A stretch of 64,000 bases of DNA, from the NCBI GenBank assembly GCA_001600455.1, contig BCKC01000001.1, positions 6,889,418 to 6,953,417 of the forward strand. Reading direction: 5' to 3'. The DNA comes from Endocalyx cinctus. Taxonomy: Eukaryota; Ascomycota; Sordariomycetes; Amphisphaeriales; Apiosporaceae. A program made the position numbers and the translations under genes. Below, in pieces: positions 1 through 13,152 of the stretch. Positions within the stretch are counted from its first letter, which is position 1, and each line of letters begins with the position of its first letter. The notes beneath the pieces are model-generated. The model worked only from the letters and a program-made list of their open reading frames with translations, ran no database searches and was not told the origin of the DNA.

Positions 1-1610
1 TATTTTAAGGCAAGGACACCTCTTTGAGGGAAGGGATACGACAGCTACGTCACCGATGTTCAAAAAGTGTGGTAAAAGTTATTGGTACCTTGATAATTAT
101 TTTTCTACGTGAAGCTTCAGAGCGAAGCCTATTCGATAGCAAATATCTCACGTCTAAATCTACATTTGCGTACAATCATTTTACCGAGCATTTAGCGAGA
201 TAGTAATTATGAATACAGTATACCCGTTGACGTGTAGTATCGTGCGAGGAAAAGTTGGAATATGGATCTATGTTATGATATGATTGTGTGATAGTGTTAT
301 CCGATCATTCCTATTTTTCTAACTGATTCTTGGGGCAATCAGAGTATCAGATTAACTGGTTACTTTGATGAATTTGATAAAATCGACGTGGAATTAAGTT
401 AGTTTCCGATTGAATGACTTTTTCTTTCTTTTTCTTGAGATCTCATCCCGCACAGTAAAATGCCAATTAATATATCGTCATCAGCTCATTAGCCCGTGAA
501 GGTGATTCAAGGATACGCGTTCTTGCTTTTTCTCAAATAAGCAAAAAAAAAAAAGAAAAAGAAAAGAAAAGTCGCGTTATTACTAGCGGCACTGTACTCC
601 GTACCCAGTAGTGTAATAATAAATCTACTTTTAATTACATAATACGCTTTATACGCATACACATCAAGATACTTACAGGCAGCTTAGTAGCCAAAGTAAC
701 TACCTACTGACTACCTACCTACCTACGTACCTAGGCAGGTACTCCGTGAGATACCTAATGCACACCTATAAGACAGGTACTTAACGTAAGCTACACCCTA
801 ATGAAGATTTTGAAAGACAGATCCATGGATGTCTCATTCTAACGTGTTTACTATAATGTATCAGCTCGTTTTTAACTGAAGAATATTAGTATGGTAAAGA
901 AGTCTTGTAGTGTTTACAGAATTATAACTACTTAAGTATTCCGATGAATTCTACATATTTTAAATCCATTGTATATTAATATGTAGATAATTTTGGTAGG
1001 TAGAAGCACTTAACTGGTTAACTGTATATATATCCATTTAAACTATACCATTCTTATATCGTACATATTCCCAGACGCGCTCCTACCCGCGCGCTGCCGC
1101 GTCGTAATTGTGCATATCCCATGTAATATATCATTATTTGACTATCCTTACCAGGTACCCATGCCTTACGCAGTCCCAACCTCCAATCATGGTAAATTTT
1201 TATTCCATGTCTACGCTCAAATCGGCAACTTGCAGCAAAATCATCTTTTGTGAATGATGTGACTTAGAATTAAGGATACTCGTTGGACATATCTTGATGC
1301 TCGAGCGTGAAGAATGCGGAGATATGCGCATGCATCTGCCTCGATATTCCTTCTTTTTTTCCCTAGACCATTTGTATGACTTAACTGTCGTCGCTTGATT
1401 TCCTTGCATTTCTACAGATCATTGTAGTTCACCAACCAAAACTTGGCCTGACAACGGCGCTCTTTTAAATCCGGATCAGATAATAGGTCACACGCGAATT
1501 CATATCCTTGTCTATAACATATTGACTCGACTTTGTCTGATCTTTGTGTATTATGCTCTCATCCTCTGAAGCCTCCCCCCCTTTACAATATACTATTCTG
1601 CCCCGCAGTC
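1..1610. other. Intergenic region, no gene seen
   Basis: AT-rich sequence with short A-runs (about 541-573) and an imperfect ACCT/CTAC tetranucleotide repeat near 705-733. No reading frame with coding character or usable splice signals was found. The last part is the promoter and leader of the gene starting at 1611; a pyrimidine-rich stretch ending in CCCCGCAG just before that ATG could be the acceptor of a 5' UTR intron. Confidence 0.6.
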
Positions 1611-4600
1611 ATGGCCCCTCTTATTACCAAGCGAAAATCAAATTATCTGATCGATCACGACGGCGATGACGATGAGCTTATAGCTTCGCCATCTCAGCGC
1701 AATTGGGATCAAAATAGGAACCGGAGATACACTTTCAACCAAGCCGTCGTTGATTCTATACGATCCACATCCCCTGAACTGCCACCACTACTTCATGTAA
1801 GTCCATTTCTACGTCAGATGGTACAATACCATACTTACCATATGACTCTGTTATTTTTCTTAGACCCAACCACGAGGAACCTTACCAAGTACCTCCGCGA
1901 AAAAGACGCTGCCCCGAATAGGGTCCAAGTCTCTTAGAAAGGTGAAAGTTGATACTTCTACTACTCAGCCTTCGAGTCAAACGATGAGCCTTCTTGATCC
2001 TTATGAAGTACCTTCCGATACAGAAGATGGCGGGGTCTCTTTATCCCAACATCGCCGTCAACAGGCTTCTTCCTCGTCAGCTGCTTCACTGAAGGATGTA
2101 GCCTCTCGCGCTGTGGTTAGTCAGCCCTTCGCAACAAAGATTTCTAGGCCTAAGCCTCCGTCGGATCGCCTGCAAACATCGGCGAGAATAGGTAAAGATA
2201 CCCAGCGTTCTACTTACAGCGCCCAGTCCAAGACCCCTACTCGCAAAGAGAGTCAATTGGGAAAGAAGTCGCCATTTACGATTGCAAATTCGAAGGGAAG
2301 CTTTCCCGTCAGTATTCGTGTGCCTTCTGTTCCTGCTTCGAGTTCTCCGTTGAAACTTCACCTTCATAGGAATAAGGAGGAAACGAACCCTGATATGCAA
2401 ATTCGCCCCCTTTCACCTCGATTGGAAACAAGAACGAGTTCTTTAGTTGACGATGAAGACGAAGGCATCACCTCCCCGGAATCTCGTCGCAGGCAGCGAC
2501 GTAGATCGAGCAACATTCCAAAGAAGCATTCCATCGGCCATGAAGATGTGGATCACTCCCTTACTCGTTCTTCATACGTATCGAAAAATGACAAGGACAG
2601 AAGTTCTAAAGCCTTGGTCGAAGGGGGTGGCACAGAGAAGCAAGACTATCAAACACCAGAGTCTGAACGTAGAAAATCGACCCGGCCCACCCCGACCCAA
2701 GAACGGAAAAAGGAAACGATTCCTAGACATCGCCCCAGGGAGAAACCGATGACTCCGACATCACGCGTCACACCATCCTCACCCACGTCGAAACGTACCA
2801 CTCACAAGGAGAAAGTTTCAAAGTCTGGCGTTGTTAGTGGCAAGAAAAAGGTCACGAAGAAACCGTATACTTCTACCTTGAGGGAAAAATATAGTCGCAT
2901 TAGAGAATTAAGGGAAGCCTTAAGCGCTCAAATGTCAAATAAAGATGTGGTTGAAGAGGAAAGGAAGAAAGACGGCGTCTCTTACCCCTCGATTTCCAAT
3001 CCTACCTCCAAAAAAACAATGACACCGGCATCCGCCATCAGTCATATTAAGAGCATCAGTTCGCTAAAACCTCGAAAACAGCGTATGCGTCTCTTCACTT
3101 TTATTTATCTCTGAAATTGATTGATGTTAATAATGTCAAACAGGTCCAACGAAAAAGATCCCTGATATGTTTTTACACGATTCCGACGAATCAGCCCACG
3201 AAGTTCGATACACACTGGACGACGATGAGTCATCAAGTGAAGCTGAGAAAGTGAAGATTTCTTTCAGGCCAGATACTGGAACCGAGTCCAAATATCCACG
3301 AGCAGCTAGCCAAAAGAAGACCTCACCAACAAGTTTAAGGTCTCGATCTCCCAATCCACCCCCCTTAACCTCGTTTACTCCATTTAAACCTAAGAGCAAT
3401 CTTACTACCAAGAATCGTCAAATTTCTCCTGTGGCAACTTCTACTAGGCTAGGCAAAGGATACTCAAAGCGTGCTCGAGAGGTCTTCTCCGATGCTTCTA
3501 TTTCGGATGACTCTGATTATGAGACACCACCAACGTCATTCAGTTTCGAGGACTATGAGATTCTGGCTCTCGGCGTCCATGATTCGGAGCAGGAGAAACA
3601 AGAAACGTCACCTAGTCTACCCGAAAAACTAGAGTCTGCAATAGAGAGGAAATCATGGTGGAATAGCCCATGGGAGTGGGGGCTGAAGTATGGAAACTCC
3701 AAGTTTGATGTTAAAGGCTCCTGCGTATGGTTCAGCAATGGTCCGTTCAAGGGTTATATCACAAGTGGCCCAGACGAAGGAAAATATATTCCTGGTACTC
3801 AGGCGCCCGATGACAAGACGCTCGCACTTGCAGACGAGACTACCATGCGTGAAGCAGAAGATCGGACCCCCGAAACCTCCCCTGCGTCTTCTACTCTCAA
3901 TGGAGGTGACGATGAGGACGATTATTACTCGGATGATTCTTTCACCAACCAAAGCGAAAAGACTTCATTGGGCGCTGATGATAATGAGAAAGGCGAAGAA
4001 GTGCAAGAGCACACCGCTCCATTTGATGGGCATAGGGAAGACAACACGACTGATATCAAACCGATGATTGGTTCAGACGTGACAATATTACCTAAAACCC
4101 CATCACATGTCCAAATCTCCACAGAGTTACCACAGGAAGTGTTAGAAAACTGGTCGCCACTTTCACTCAACTCGTCAGGCTCTCTACCTTCGGATCCTTT
4201 ATCCTTACTCAATACCAGGCCAACGATGCGATCATCTTTGCCACCTTCAAACCAAGAGCTGGGAATGTTGATGAATTCAGAGTCTAATGCTCCATGTCGA
4301 CAATTGACATCGCAAGATCTTACGTTATCGACCTTAACTGAACACATTGAAGAGCCAATAGACACGGATAGTGTTCTTGAGTCGCAATCGGGCACTCCAG
4401 TGTCATTACGACCATCGATGCCTCCTAATGCTGAATCATATAAATCAGCCGAAACGCAAGTGACACCAGGGAGATTTGATAAAACTTATCTCAGAAGATA
4501 CCGTCTTTATGGTCAAAATGACGCGGAAAATACTCTTGCCGTTGAACCTTTATCGCTTCTCAAGATTCAATCACTTTCGTCCCCGAGACGACGGTTATTC

Positions 4601-6028
4601 ATGTCCAAGCCAGACCGGGATAAGCATAACACGCAGCTAGACAACAAGGAGCCAGAGAAGAGTATCAAAGAACCCACCGTTTCGCCAATGACTAGGAAAG
4701 AGTTGGTGATTGAGTTGCCAATTATTTCCCAGGAGCGACGTAATGAGTACATGCCGATTCCGGAAACACGTGTTTCTTCTCCATGTTCCGTAAAGAATGA
4801 GTGTAACGCGGCTGACCTTGATCAAAATACTTATATTGGTGATGTGGAGATGGATCGGATGACCACGTCATCCGCCGACAAAGTAGAGGTTGAATCGCCT
4901 CTCAATATGCCTCGATCCTTCCAGCAGCTCAACCCTAAAGAGAGCGAAAAGTCGATAAGCAGCAGCTCGAGCCAGGAGGTCCTTTCCTTCGTATTAAAGG
5001 AATCGTCCGAATGGCTAAAGGATTTTCCAGCGGTGGATTCATCCCAGTACCATGCAACGACTAAGATCACCCCCGCCGAAGCAGGGATACACACAACAGG
5101 ATTTGCAGCTATTTCGAATTCTAGCTCTCCAGCTCTAAGTTTCATAGCAAGTGATGAGAAGCCGACAATTGAGGATTCGGTGCCAGCGCCATGTCTAGTT
5201 TCCGACGAACGCGTCCCAGAGACCATATCGGTGGTAGGGCTTCATAATTCGCTTATAAATGAAGTACCTAGCTGCCTAGGTGAAACTAGCGATCGATCCG
5301 AGATGGAACCGAATACACCGGCCGAGACACACAATATTGCACCTCTCGATACACCAGAGGTCCCAATAATCAAACTTGCCGACAGCTGTTCGGGTATGCT
5401 AGTAGATATGGAAGATGCTCCGTTGTCTGATGATCCGGTTGGGGAACTTGCTAGCAGCCAGTCCAACATGGAATCAAACAATCCAGACAAGGGACTGAAT
5501 GCCCCATCGTCCGAAAGCGCTGATATTAGGCCATCTGATGATGCACACTCTCTCGTTTCACTCCAACCTACCATAGCCGATTCTAGCGCTAAATCTCGTA
5601 CGTCTTATGTCCATAATGATAAATTAAGAGATACAAGTGTGCCCCATATGAACAAAAAGAAGAGAAAACGCGGCAAGGGGGATGAATGCGAAGTGAAAAC
5701 TATCGCCAAGGGTAAATCTGCTCGCAAGGAGCAAAAGAAACAACAGTACAAGAACAAATTTAGGGATCAACGTAAGCCAAGCGTTGCCAAGGGTGCCCAT
5801 AAACCTTGTCAGAAGAAAAAACATCGCGGTCAGAAGAAAAGGGGTACGGCTCCAGCGACTCCGCGGGTGATGAAGAGCATTGAGGGTGTTATGTCTAGTT
5901 CCCCTGTCGGTGACCGAACCAAATTGTCGAATCTTAGGCTGAGCGGCAGTCAAATGAAGGGCCGGGGCATTGACTGGTTGACGCCGCCGACCACGTCCCG
6001 ACCTACTACTCCTGAGCCTCTCGCCTAA
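1611..6028 (+). CDS. Large low-complexity, probably nuclear protein of unknown function
   Basis: Three exons, 1611-1796, 1864-3082 and 3144-6028, join in phase into about 1429 residues. Both introns have good ends (GTAAGT..TTAG and GTATGC..ACAG). Most of the protein is Ser/Pro/Glu/Lys-rich and looks disordered. One compact island at about residues 635-690 is rich in Trp, Tyr and Gly (WWNSPWEWGLKYG, then CVWFSNGPFKGYI) and is the only part that looks folded. Near the C terminus are basic clusters such as KKKRKRGKG and several Lys/Gln-rich stretches that resemble nuclear localisation signals. The last residues (LTPPTTSRPTTPEPLA) look like a short linear motif tail. I do not recognise the family; a nuclear or chromatin-associated scaffold is a guess from composition only. 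An in-frame extension upstream of 1611 has no ATG. Confidence 0.85.
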
Positions 6029-7153
6029 TCAAGATCAAGATATATCATACCCAGCCCATGATTTCGAGACGAGTCACGACATATACCACCTCTGTAGATA
6101 TCATATATTATAGAAGAAAAGTGTTACCATGGACGGACCAAGTAGTTGATGCTGTTTTATGTAGCTTAGAAGCTATGGAAATACAAAGCTCGTTGAAAAT
6201 TCTTTCTCATGGTTGAATGCGATATTAATGTACTAGCTTATATATTCTATGACCCATCCAATAAACGTAATTGAGCGCAATTGAGTGCACTTAGCATTTT
6301 GTAAAGAATCGCACAAGATATTTATCGCGTTTACCCCGATACCGCGTCAAAGCTTTGCCGATGTAGCAACCACCTAAGTATTAATGAATGAGCTCAAAAA
6401 GCAAACATTTACGTCTTAAAATCGGGTATCAAATTTATTCCATGACCTGGTATTTGCGTACTGCAGCATACCGTAGCCACCTGTATTGAGGCCCGGCAAC
6501 AATCATCAGTGATTAATTACAGAGTATAATTGACCTGTTGTTCTGCAACCAATGAATGATTTTAAGAGTGCCGGCATACAAATTCAACGAACGGACTACA
6601 CTTGAGAAATCAATTCGTTATTACACCACTTCCTAAATTAATTAATTTATTCACGTCTTTTTCTTCTTCTTCTTCTTCTTCTTCATCTTCTTTTCTAACT
6701 TCTTGCTCTTGCTTTATAGCTAGTTGTTAATTCTTTCCTCCTTCCTAGATATTCATTCACTACTACAATATATATAAAGAAACATATATATATGTATGTA
6801 TGTATACCTAGGCATATACATATCTTAAGTACCAACCGTCGCTCCTTCGATGCTACTTTCTACCCACAATCTTCCCATGCGATTCTCATATAATTTCTAT
6901 TTTTTCCTTCTTCTATTTTTCTTCTAATCTCAAGTATTTGATTTCATTTCGCATTTCCTTTCCTTACCAAATCATAAAAAGTTTGCAATTCTTCACTTGG
7001 ATTCCAGTATTTCCCTGTCCTGTTTTTCCTCATTCACACCAATCAGAAGCAACTTCCTCACTATTTCTTTTGCTTTTTTTTTTTTTTTCACACTTCGATT
7101 TCCATACTGATATTCAAACAGACTAAGTAGGTAAACAGAGGGGTGTCAACATA
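6029..7153. other. Intergenic region with CT-rich promoter
   Basis: The region between two same-strand genes holds the terminator of the upstream gene and the promoter of the next. It includes a TTC microsatellite (about 6661-6693), TA/TG-rich tracts near 6770-6820, and a long pyrimidine-rich stretch with a T-run around 7076-7091, typical of fungal promoters and leaders. No gene is seen. Confidence 0.6.
6661..6693. repeat. TTC trinucleotide microsatellite
   Basis: Near-perfect run of TTC units with one ATC interruption, about 460 bases upstream of the ATG at 7154. Confidence 0.9.
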
Positions 7154-9395
7154 ATGAGTCGCGACTATCCTGGTCACGCTCCGGATCGTGCCCCTCCCTG
7201 GGATCACTCCTCGCGTCCGACTATGCGTCATTACGCGGGTCGCGACCCGAGATCATACCATAACCAGTACTACGGAAGCTACTCCGAGAGAGATGGAAAA
7301 CACGAGATGGCGCGACATCCAAGCGGTCGTGAGGAGCATTCCAGGCCTTCGCCTGCGAGACATGCAGAGTCGTCAATGTTAAATGACGACAGCGATGCTC
7401 TCGTCGAGGTGAAGCAGGAACACGAATCCCCTGAACCTATCGCTGCGACTAGTAAAGACGGCTTGCGTGTTACGGAGAGTCGGGGACAGCCATCTCTACC
7501 GTCGCAACCTCCTGTTCCTATCAATGATATTCCGCTGGCTCCGAGCGGGGCAAGACATTCTGCTAGCATACAGCCTCCGAGCGGTCCCGCTTCTCTACAC
7601 CATACCCCTGCGGTCCCAGGTAGGGGGGTTGAACGTCCTTTCGTTGTCCCTCGTGGATCACAGACTCAGAGTGGTCCCGTTTCCTATGGTGATATCCGAC
7701 TGCTCTTACGTGCACGGAAGAATGAGCACGCTGCTCCTCCCGAACCCCAATCTCAAGAAGTAGCCACGAATTTGGTAAGTTTCCGAGCTTTTCTAACGTT
7801 TTGAACTATTTGAAACAAATAATAGTATTTTGTACTTAAATGTCGTGCGTGTTATTTCCTAGCCGGTTCCTGTTCACCGATACAACTTCCGACGAAATGT
7901 CTCGACAAACTCGACACGGCCTCGGAAGAGGAAGAGAGACTGGCAATTTGAAACTCAGAATGATTTCGACGCAGCACCGATCGGTGCTTGGAGTGCGATC
8001 TTTTGGCAGTGCTTTCGCCTTAAAGAGTTGTACTGGGGAGCACAGGATACGGATGAGCAGCCACGAGAAGAGTTCTGGAAAGCGGTTGCAAAGTCGTATA
8101 ACGTCGTACAAGAGCGTCGTGGCGAGTTCACTAGGCACATCTTGGACTGGCGGGAGTTGAGACGGTGGATACTCTCTAATCGTAAGCAGTACCTGGATCC
8201 GGACAGCGTGATACCCCGGACCCGAAAGGCGCACTTCCTTCGAAGTAAGTTTCAAGAGTGGCAAGATGTCATGGAACAACATTATGGCGCCCCCGAAGAT
8301 CCGAACATTTCTCAAAACAAGGAAGTGTCCAGCAATGAGGTGGAATCCGGTGGCGAGAATCCATCGCAAGGTGCTTCGGAATCTGACTCTGATGATGTTC
8401 GGATTATCGAAGTAGTTACCAAGCCCAAGCCAGGCTCTAAGAAACTTGAATTGCCGGCTGATCTCACAATGCCGTCTACGGGTGCTGTTGTGGCGTACCC
8501 GAAGATCGCTAGGAAGTTCTTGCGCTGCTTTATGAAAGCGCGGGAAGAGTGGATCACTTCGTCGGACGAAGCCCGTAACCTAGATCACCGATTTTGGGAA
8601 GGCGTTCGGGAAAGATGGAATGAGGAGGCGCCGACACCTCAAGAGCGGATGGATGCCTGGGTCTCCGTGAATCTCGCGTTGACGATAATCTGCAGCGAAC
8701 CGTACCAAACTTGTCTTCGTCAGTCGAAGTCGGGTTCGAAGAAGTTTCGTGCGAATTTTCTAAGGAAGCTTGACAAGTGTCGGGACATTCTGCATGGCCC
8801 TGACAAGAGCGCAGAAACAGATGATGCCCATAACGATGATGAGAAAGTGGCTCGGTCAGATGTTCGAAGGCCTATGGTCCCATGCGACGGCAGCGAGGCG
8901 GCTGACGCGTCAGCGGTCGACCTACAGGCGCCCATCGTTGATATGAAGAGCTACCGGGGGGTTATAGCGAGCTTGACAGATTACGAAACAAGCAGAAGCA
9001 GCGCTCTACGAGCTTCGGCCGGCTCTTCCGCCGCTTCTCTGCCCGCGTATCACTCTAGCCCTCTCTCGAAGGGCGCAAAGGTCTGGGATTTTAGCCCTGC
9101 TTTCCGTCCCGACTCTAGTAGTCCTTTCCCTCCTCCGAAGCGCAAGTTTTTCGAGCAGCAGCACGAGTCCGAAGACGAAGATGCGAGCGAGGACCTTCGG
9201 CCGAAGAAGGCGAAGAAAAAGAAGGTCCACGATAAGAAGAAGAATAAAAAGAAGAAGGAAGAAAAGTCGCTAGAGGAGGGAACGAGGGCGACGAAGAGTA
9301 ACGATACGGAGGAGGATATTAAGTGGCTTGATGAGGCGATCGAAAACCTTAAGCAGCGTCGGAATATCGTCCAACGACGAAAATTAGGAAAATAA
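7154..9395 (+). CDS. Probable nuclear protein with two tandem copies of an unknown ~100-residue domain
   Basis: Two exons, 7154-7774 and 7863-9395, join in phase 0 through a clear GTAAGT..CCTAG intron into 717 residues. The first 215 residues are polar and disordered. A basic cluster (RPRKRKRDW, about residues 226-234) follows, then two segments at about 249-350 and 419-518 that share a pattern: F-x-x-C-F, then W about seven residues on, an acidic patch, F-W-x-x-V, and later an N/H-F-L-R helix. I read these as a duplicated helical domain of a family I cannot name; the aromatic spacing is loosely reminiscent of Myb/SANT-like folds. Residues about 640-717 contain a Lys-rich nuclear-localisation-like tract and a charged, probably coiled-coil tail. 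The ATG at 7154 follows a CT-rich leader. Role unknown; nuclear location is inferred. Confidence 0.85.
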
Positions 9396-10223
9396 GATGC
9401 GGGTCTTGACGGTTGAGCTGGTAAGGTCCATCAGGCTCGCGTGGATCCAATCCGTCAAAGGAACGCTGGATTCAATCTAGGTGATCCGATGAATGAATGG
9501 AGATGTATATGGCGGATGTGGTATACGAAGTTCTTGTGTATTAAACCTGGATGAAGTTGAGAAGATACGCGACTCTATCTAGGTGTTAATATATAATAGC
9601 TAAGAGACATGAACTTAAGTTACTTAGGCGCCGGGAATAATAAAATTCTCTTCTTAATACCTATTCTTTGAAGTAGTGAACTAACTCGAACCAAAATGTT
9701 TAACCAACTCTTATATGTAAGATATCTATGTATGCATGCTGGCATGGTACTCAGTGGCGAGCACTTTAGCTTAAAGTAAACCCCTATACCCCTAAAAATA
9801 ATGAGTTCTGCTAATTACCTGCAACTTGATTTTGGACAGCTGCGTTACAGCTGCAGACTAAGCCTAATACAGTACGGAATAAAGTGTACTCTGGACTACC
9901 TACTATTACATATTACACCTAGCATCTAGGTAGTTTGGTAGTGCCCAGTCTTGAAAGGTTGCTCAATCTCGTGATCATCGAATCCGGTTACCCGAAAGTA
10001 ATTCACGCGATACTTTTCTAGTATCTTTCAATTTGTTTACTGTTCTATAAATTTAGCGTTAGTGGACATATTTCTTGACTACGTGTGAAAGTGACATAGA
10101 AGATAATTCGTTAGTCGTCTACCTATACTATCAACCAGAATATATTACTCATACCATATACGAATGGAGTTCTTAACACTCGCGCGCACGCAAGGAAACC
10201 CCTCTCCCAAACGATGAACGATA
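9396..10223. other. Intergenic region between convergent genes
   Basis: AT-rich, with stops in all frames; serves as shared 3' flank of the plus-strand gene to the left and the minus-strand gene to the right. No gene or notable repeat is seen. Confidence 0.6.
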
Positions 10224-13152
10224 TCACTTCCAAAAATCTTCCCAAATTTCCACATAGCTACTGCGCTTCCAATCCTCTAAATTCGAGAAGTAGAACGCAC
10301 AGGCCTCCTCCGTACCAACACAATCCTCATTCGCGGCAGATTCAAATCTACCACACTTGCAAAACGGCTTCATCATCTCATTCTGGACAAAGCGCAGGGC
10401 GGAAAACCCAAATTTCCCCTCTGCCCCGTCTCGCACAATACGCATGCTGAAATTTTCTGAGAGCCAGGGGTCTCCGACTCGTAGCCGCCGATATGTCAGC
10501 AATTCCGTCTGGATGGCTGCCCAAAGAATCCCGAGTTGTTTGCTATCTCCATAGAAGTTCGCAGCATCGTACTCGACATGCTCGCACCACTCACTATCGT
10601 CCTCGTCATCGCTGTCATCATAAACCCCTTGTTCACGGGAATGCTCTTCCCACGGATGACGCGCTATACGGGACCAGAAATCATCGTTCTCGTTCCAAGA
10701 CATCATCGGTGAGTAATCGAAGTTAGCACTATCTCTATTTGGTGCTGGTCTTCGAACACTTGGGTCTCTTTCGTGCTCCGCGAAACGTAAGACCGCTATC
10801 AGTGTGTCCCAGCCGAGTTTTGCCTCGTCTGTCCAGCTTGCCCGAATTCTATCCGGCAATTGTTCTGCGAGCTTCACCGGTGTTAGAAGGCTGTGCTCGC
10901 ACTGATCTAAACCGGTCTCAGTTCCCATTAGCGCACTAATCGAGATTTCCGCCCTCTGGCTTGGATTCGCTCCGTGTGCTAATAGGCATACCAAGCATGC
11001 GAGAGCGCCAAAAAGGTTCTCTTCTTTTGAGCCATACTGTACCAGGTAGAATGCGGTCATGATAAGAGTGTGTAAAGGACCCGGAACAAGCTTATCGTTA
11101 CAATTTGAACAAGTCTTTACGAAAAGCCCGCTCGGAGTATTGATATCAGGCGAGAAGGGTCTGTTGAACATGAGGCCGATAGAATGGCATATCGCCTGGG
11201 CAGAAGTGTGGCAGAACATGTGCTTCCACGAAATTGGGATTACTGGCCTCCCTCTCATTTTTAGCGCGCGCACACAAGGGGAGTCGGCATCCCATCTCCC
11301 GCAAATGCTAACTTCATCTCCATCGAAACGCCTAGTCTTCCTCAATTTTTCGTCAACAGTTCCCGGAGTGCATGACGTATGGTTTTTCAGAATTGTAATC
11401 ATAGCGCTATCGAGAAGCGTATGGCCAGAATTGTTGATATAGTGCCTGTTGATTAAGTTGTTTCGAGCTACTGAATTTACGAGAACGCCAAGCACATTAC
11501 AGCACTTTGAAGCTCCGTCGAGGTAAGTGATAGCCAGATGATACGGATGCAACGTAGAAAAGTCTATGTCACTGGATGAATGTTTATCAAAAAGGTCCAT
11601 TAGAAGATTATCATTCCGGGACATAATTGCGAAACCGATCGCCTCGGAAATAATGGTCGTCGTGGAAGATTCGACAGTCTTGGTGATACGCACACTAGAC
11701 AAGGGTAGCTCGTCGACACCGATGGAAGAAAATGAGTTACTCTTAAACGCACTTTTGAGACTTTGAATAAAATCTGTACTATCTGCTTTGTCTTTCCATT
11801 CGCTCCAAGTACTTTCGTCATAAGGGTCAATGTCTTCTCTCTCTGGTGGTGGAGACTGAATGCCATCGAAGTCAGGCTGGATACAATGTATACTCCAGTT
11901 GCATAACGGGGACGGTTGATTGAATCCTTGCTGTTCATGAAGCTGTTGGTCTTGACGATCGTGATCTATCATCCCAAAAAATGGAGTGGAGGGTAACTCT
12001 GGATTCATAACCTCTGGGAATCCAAGAAGGTGAGGTGTCCAGTCTCTTGGTCCTTTACCCCAGTTCTTGGCAGTCTTAAAGGCAAAAAGCCAAAAGTGAT
12101 AAAGCCAGGTCGTTGCAATGCTGATATACTAGTTAGCGTGATCAAATGGTGATGGCATAGTGGAGAATCTCTCTCACCTTCTCTCAGAGGATTGCATGGC
12201 TTTTAGAAACTCGTCTTTCTGTCCCCGAATCAAGAAAATGCTTCGGTCATCGTAGTTCTTGGCTCGTATAGCTAGTATGGTGGGAGTTGGGGCGTTCGTA
12301 GGAGATGGTGCACTACGAGGAGATGGGCCGTAAACACCCGACGGGGGACTGAAAACCGACACGTCGCTTGGAGTGGCCGTCATATTCCCGCTGAAGGGGG
12401 AAGGATTATCCTCATAAGCGGAAAGTGAGGCTTTCAAAGCCGTGTACGGCAGATTCCATTGACCGAAGCTAAGATAAGTTAGACATGGTGTCATTCTTCG
12501 ATTATGGGTGGCATACATTGTGACAGTAAGATCCCAATCTTTATTTATCTGTTTCTGGGCCTGGATGTGTCGTCGGAGCCTCTTCTTGTCGATCTCTTCC
12601 CCGTTATATCTGACCCCGCCAACTACTTCTCCCTCTGCAGCCCGCTTACCAATAGCCTTGATTGCTTTGTCTTTGATATCTGAGGGAATGTTCTTGAAAG
12701 GAGCATTTTTTTCTTGTCTCCATTTCTGCATGTGATATTTGTATTGTCGAATACTGATTTCATTTGTCAAATCCTTATCGTAGTATGTCTTGGTAATTCT
12801 AAGAGAGGATGTATGAAAGGGGTGTGGGAGGTTATTCATGTTAGGGAACATAGAAGATTAGGCACGCAGAGTCTGATTACGTAGTAATCTCCATTGAAAT
12901 AATGCTGTTACTCCAGCAAGCGCTGTGTATATTTGTCACAGTATATTAAGGAAAGTATTATTAAATAGAGAGTATGGTAGCTTACTTTGCATCAAAATGG
13001 TATTCTTCTTTCATTATCCTCGCGACGTCGTTGTACGATTTCGCTTCGTCGAAATAGAGCCTCGTGATTGTATTCTTATGGCAGTCCCATCTCTTGGCAA
13101 AGGGAACCTTCAAATGAAAAGGGTCTGGATTGATGGACTGTTCCGAGTCCAT
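10224..13152 (-). CDS. Clr5-domain protein with long C-terminal region
   Basis: Three exons on the minus strand, 13152-12986, 12753-12178 and 12120-10224, join in phase into 879 residues. Exon 1 gives the first half of a Clr5 domain (KRWDCHKNTITRLYFDEAKS, then VARIMKEEYHF) and exon 2 supplies the second (IRQYKYHMQKWRQEKN), together residues about 19-72. The intron 2 join restores SIATTWLYHFWLFAFKTAKN, which runs on into the long C-terminal part. That part holds loose ankyrin-like helical segments (HPYHLAITYLDGASKCCNVL; LACLVCLLAHGANP) and a Cys-containing patch, as in other fungal Clr5-type proteins. The Clr5 domain is named after an S. pombe silencing factor; molecular function here is unknown. 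Intron 1 is long (232 bases), so a small extra exon there is possible. The domain call is strong; the exon ends are by eye. Confidence 0.85.

Noticed and set aside
1533..1610. Extension of the first gene upstream of 1611
   Set aside because: It has no ATG start and contains a pyrimidine-rich leader ending in a possible UTR splice acceptor.
7836..8369. 177-codon minus-strand frame
   Set aside because: Antisense to exon 2 of the duplicated-domain protein and spans its intron; no coding signature.
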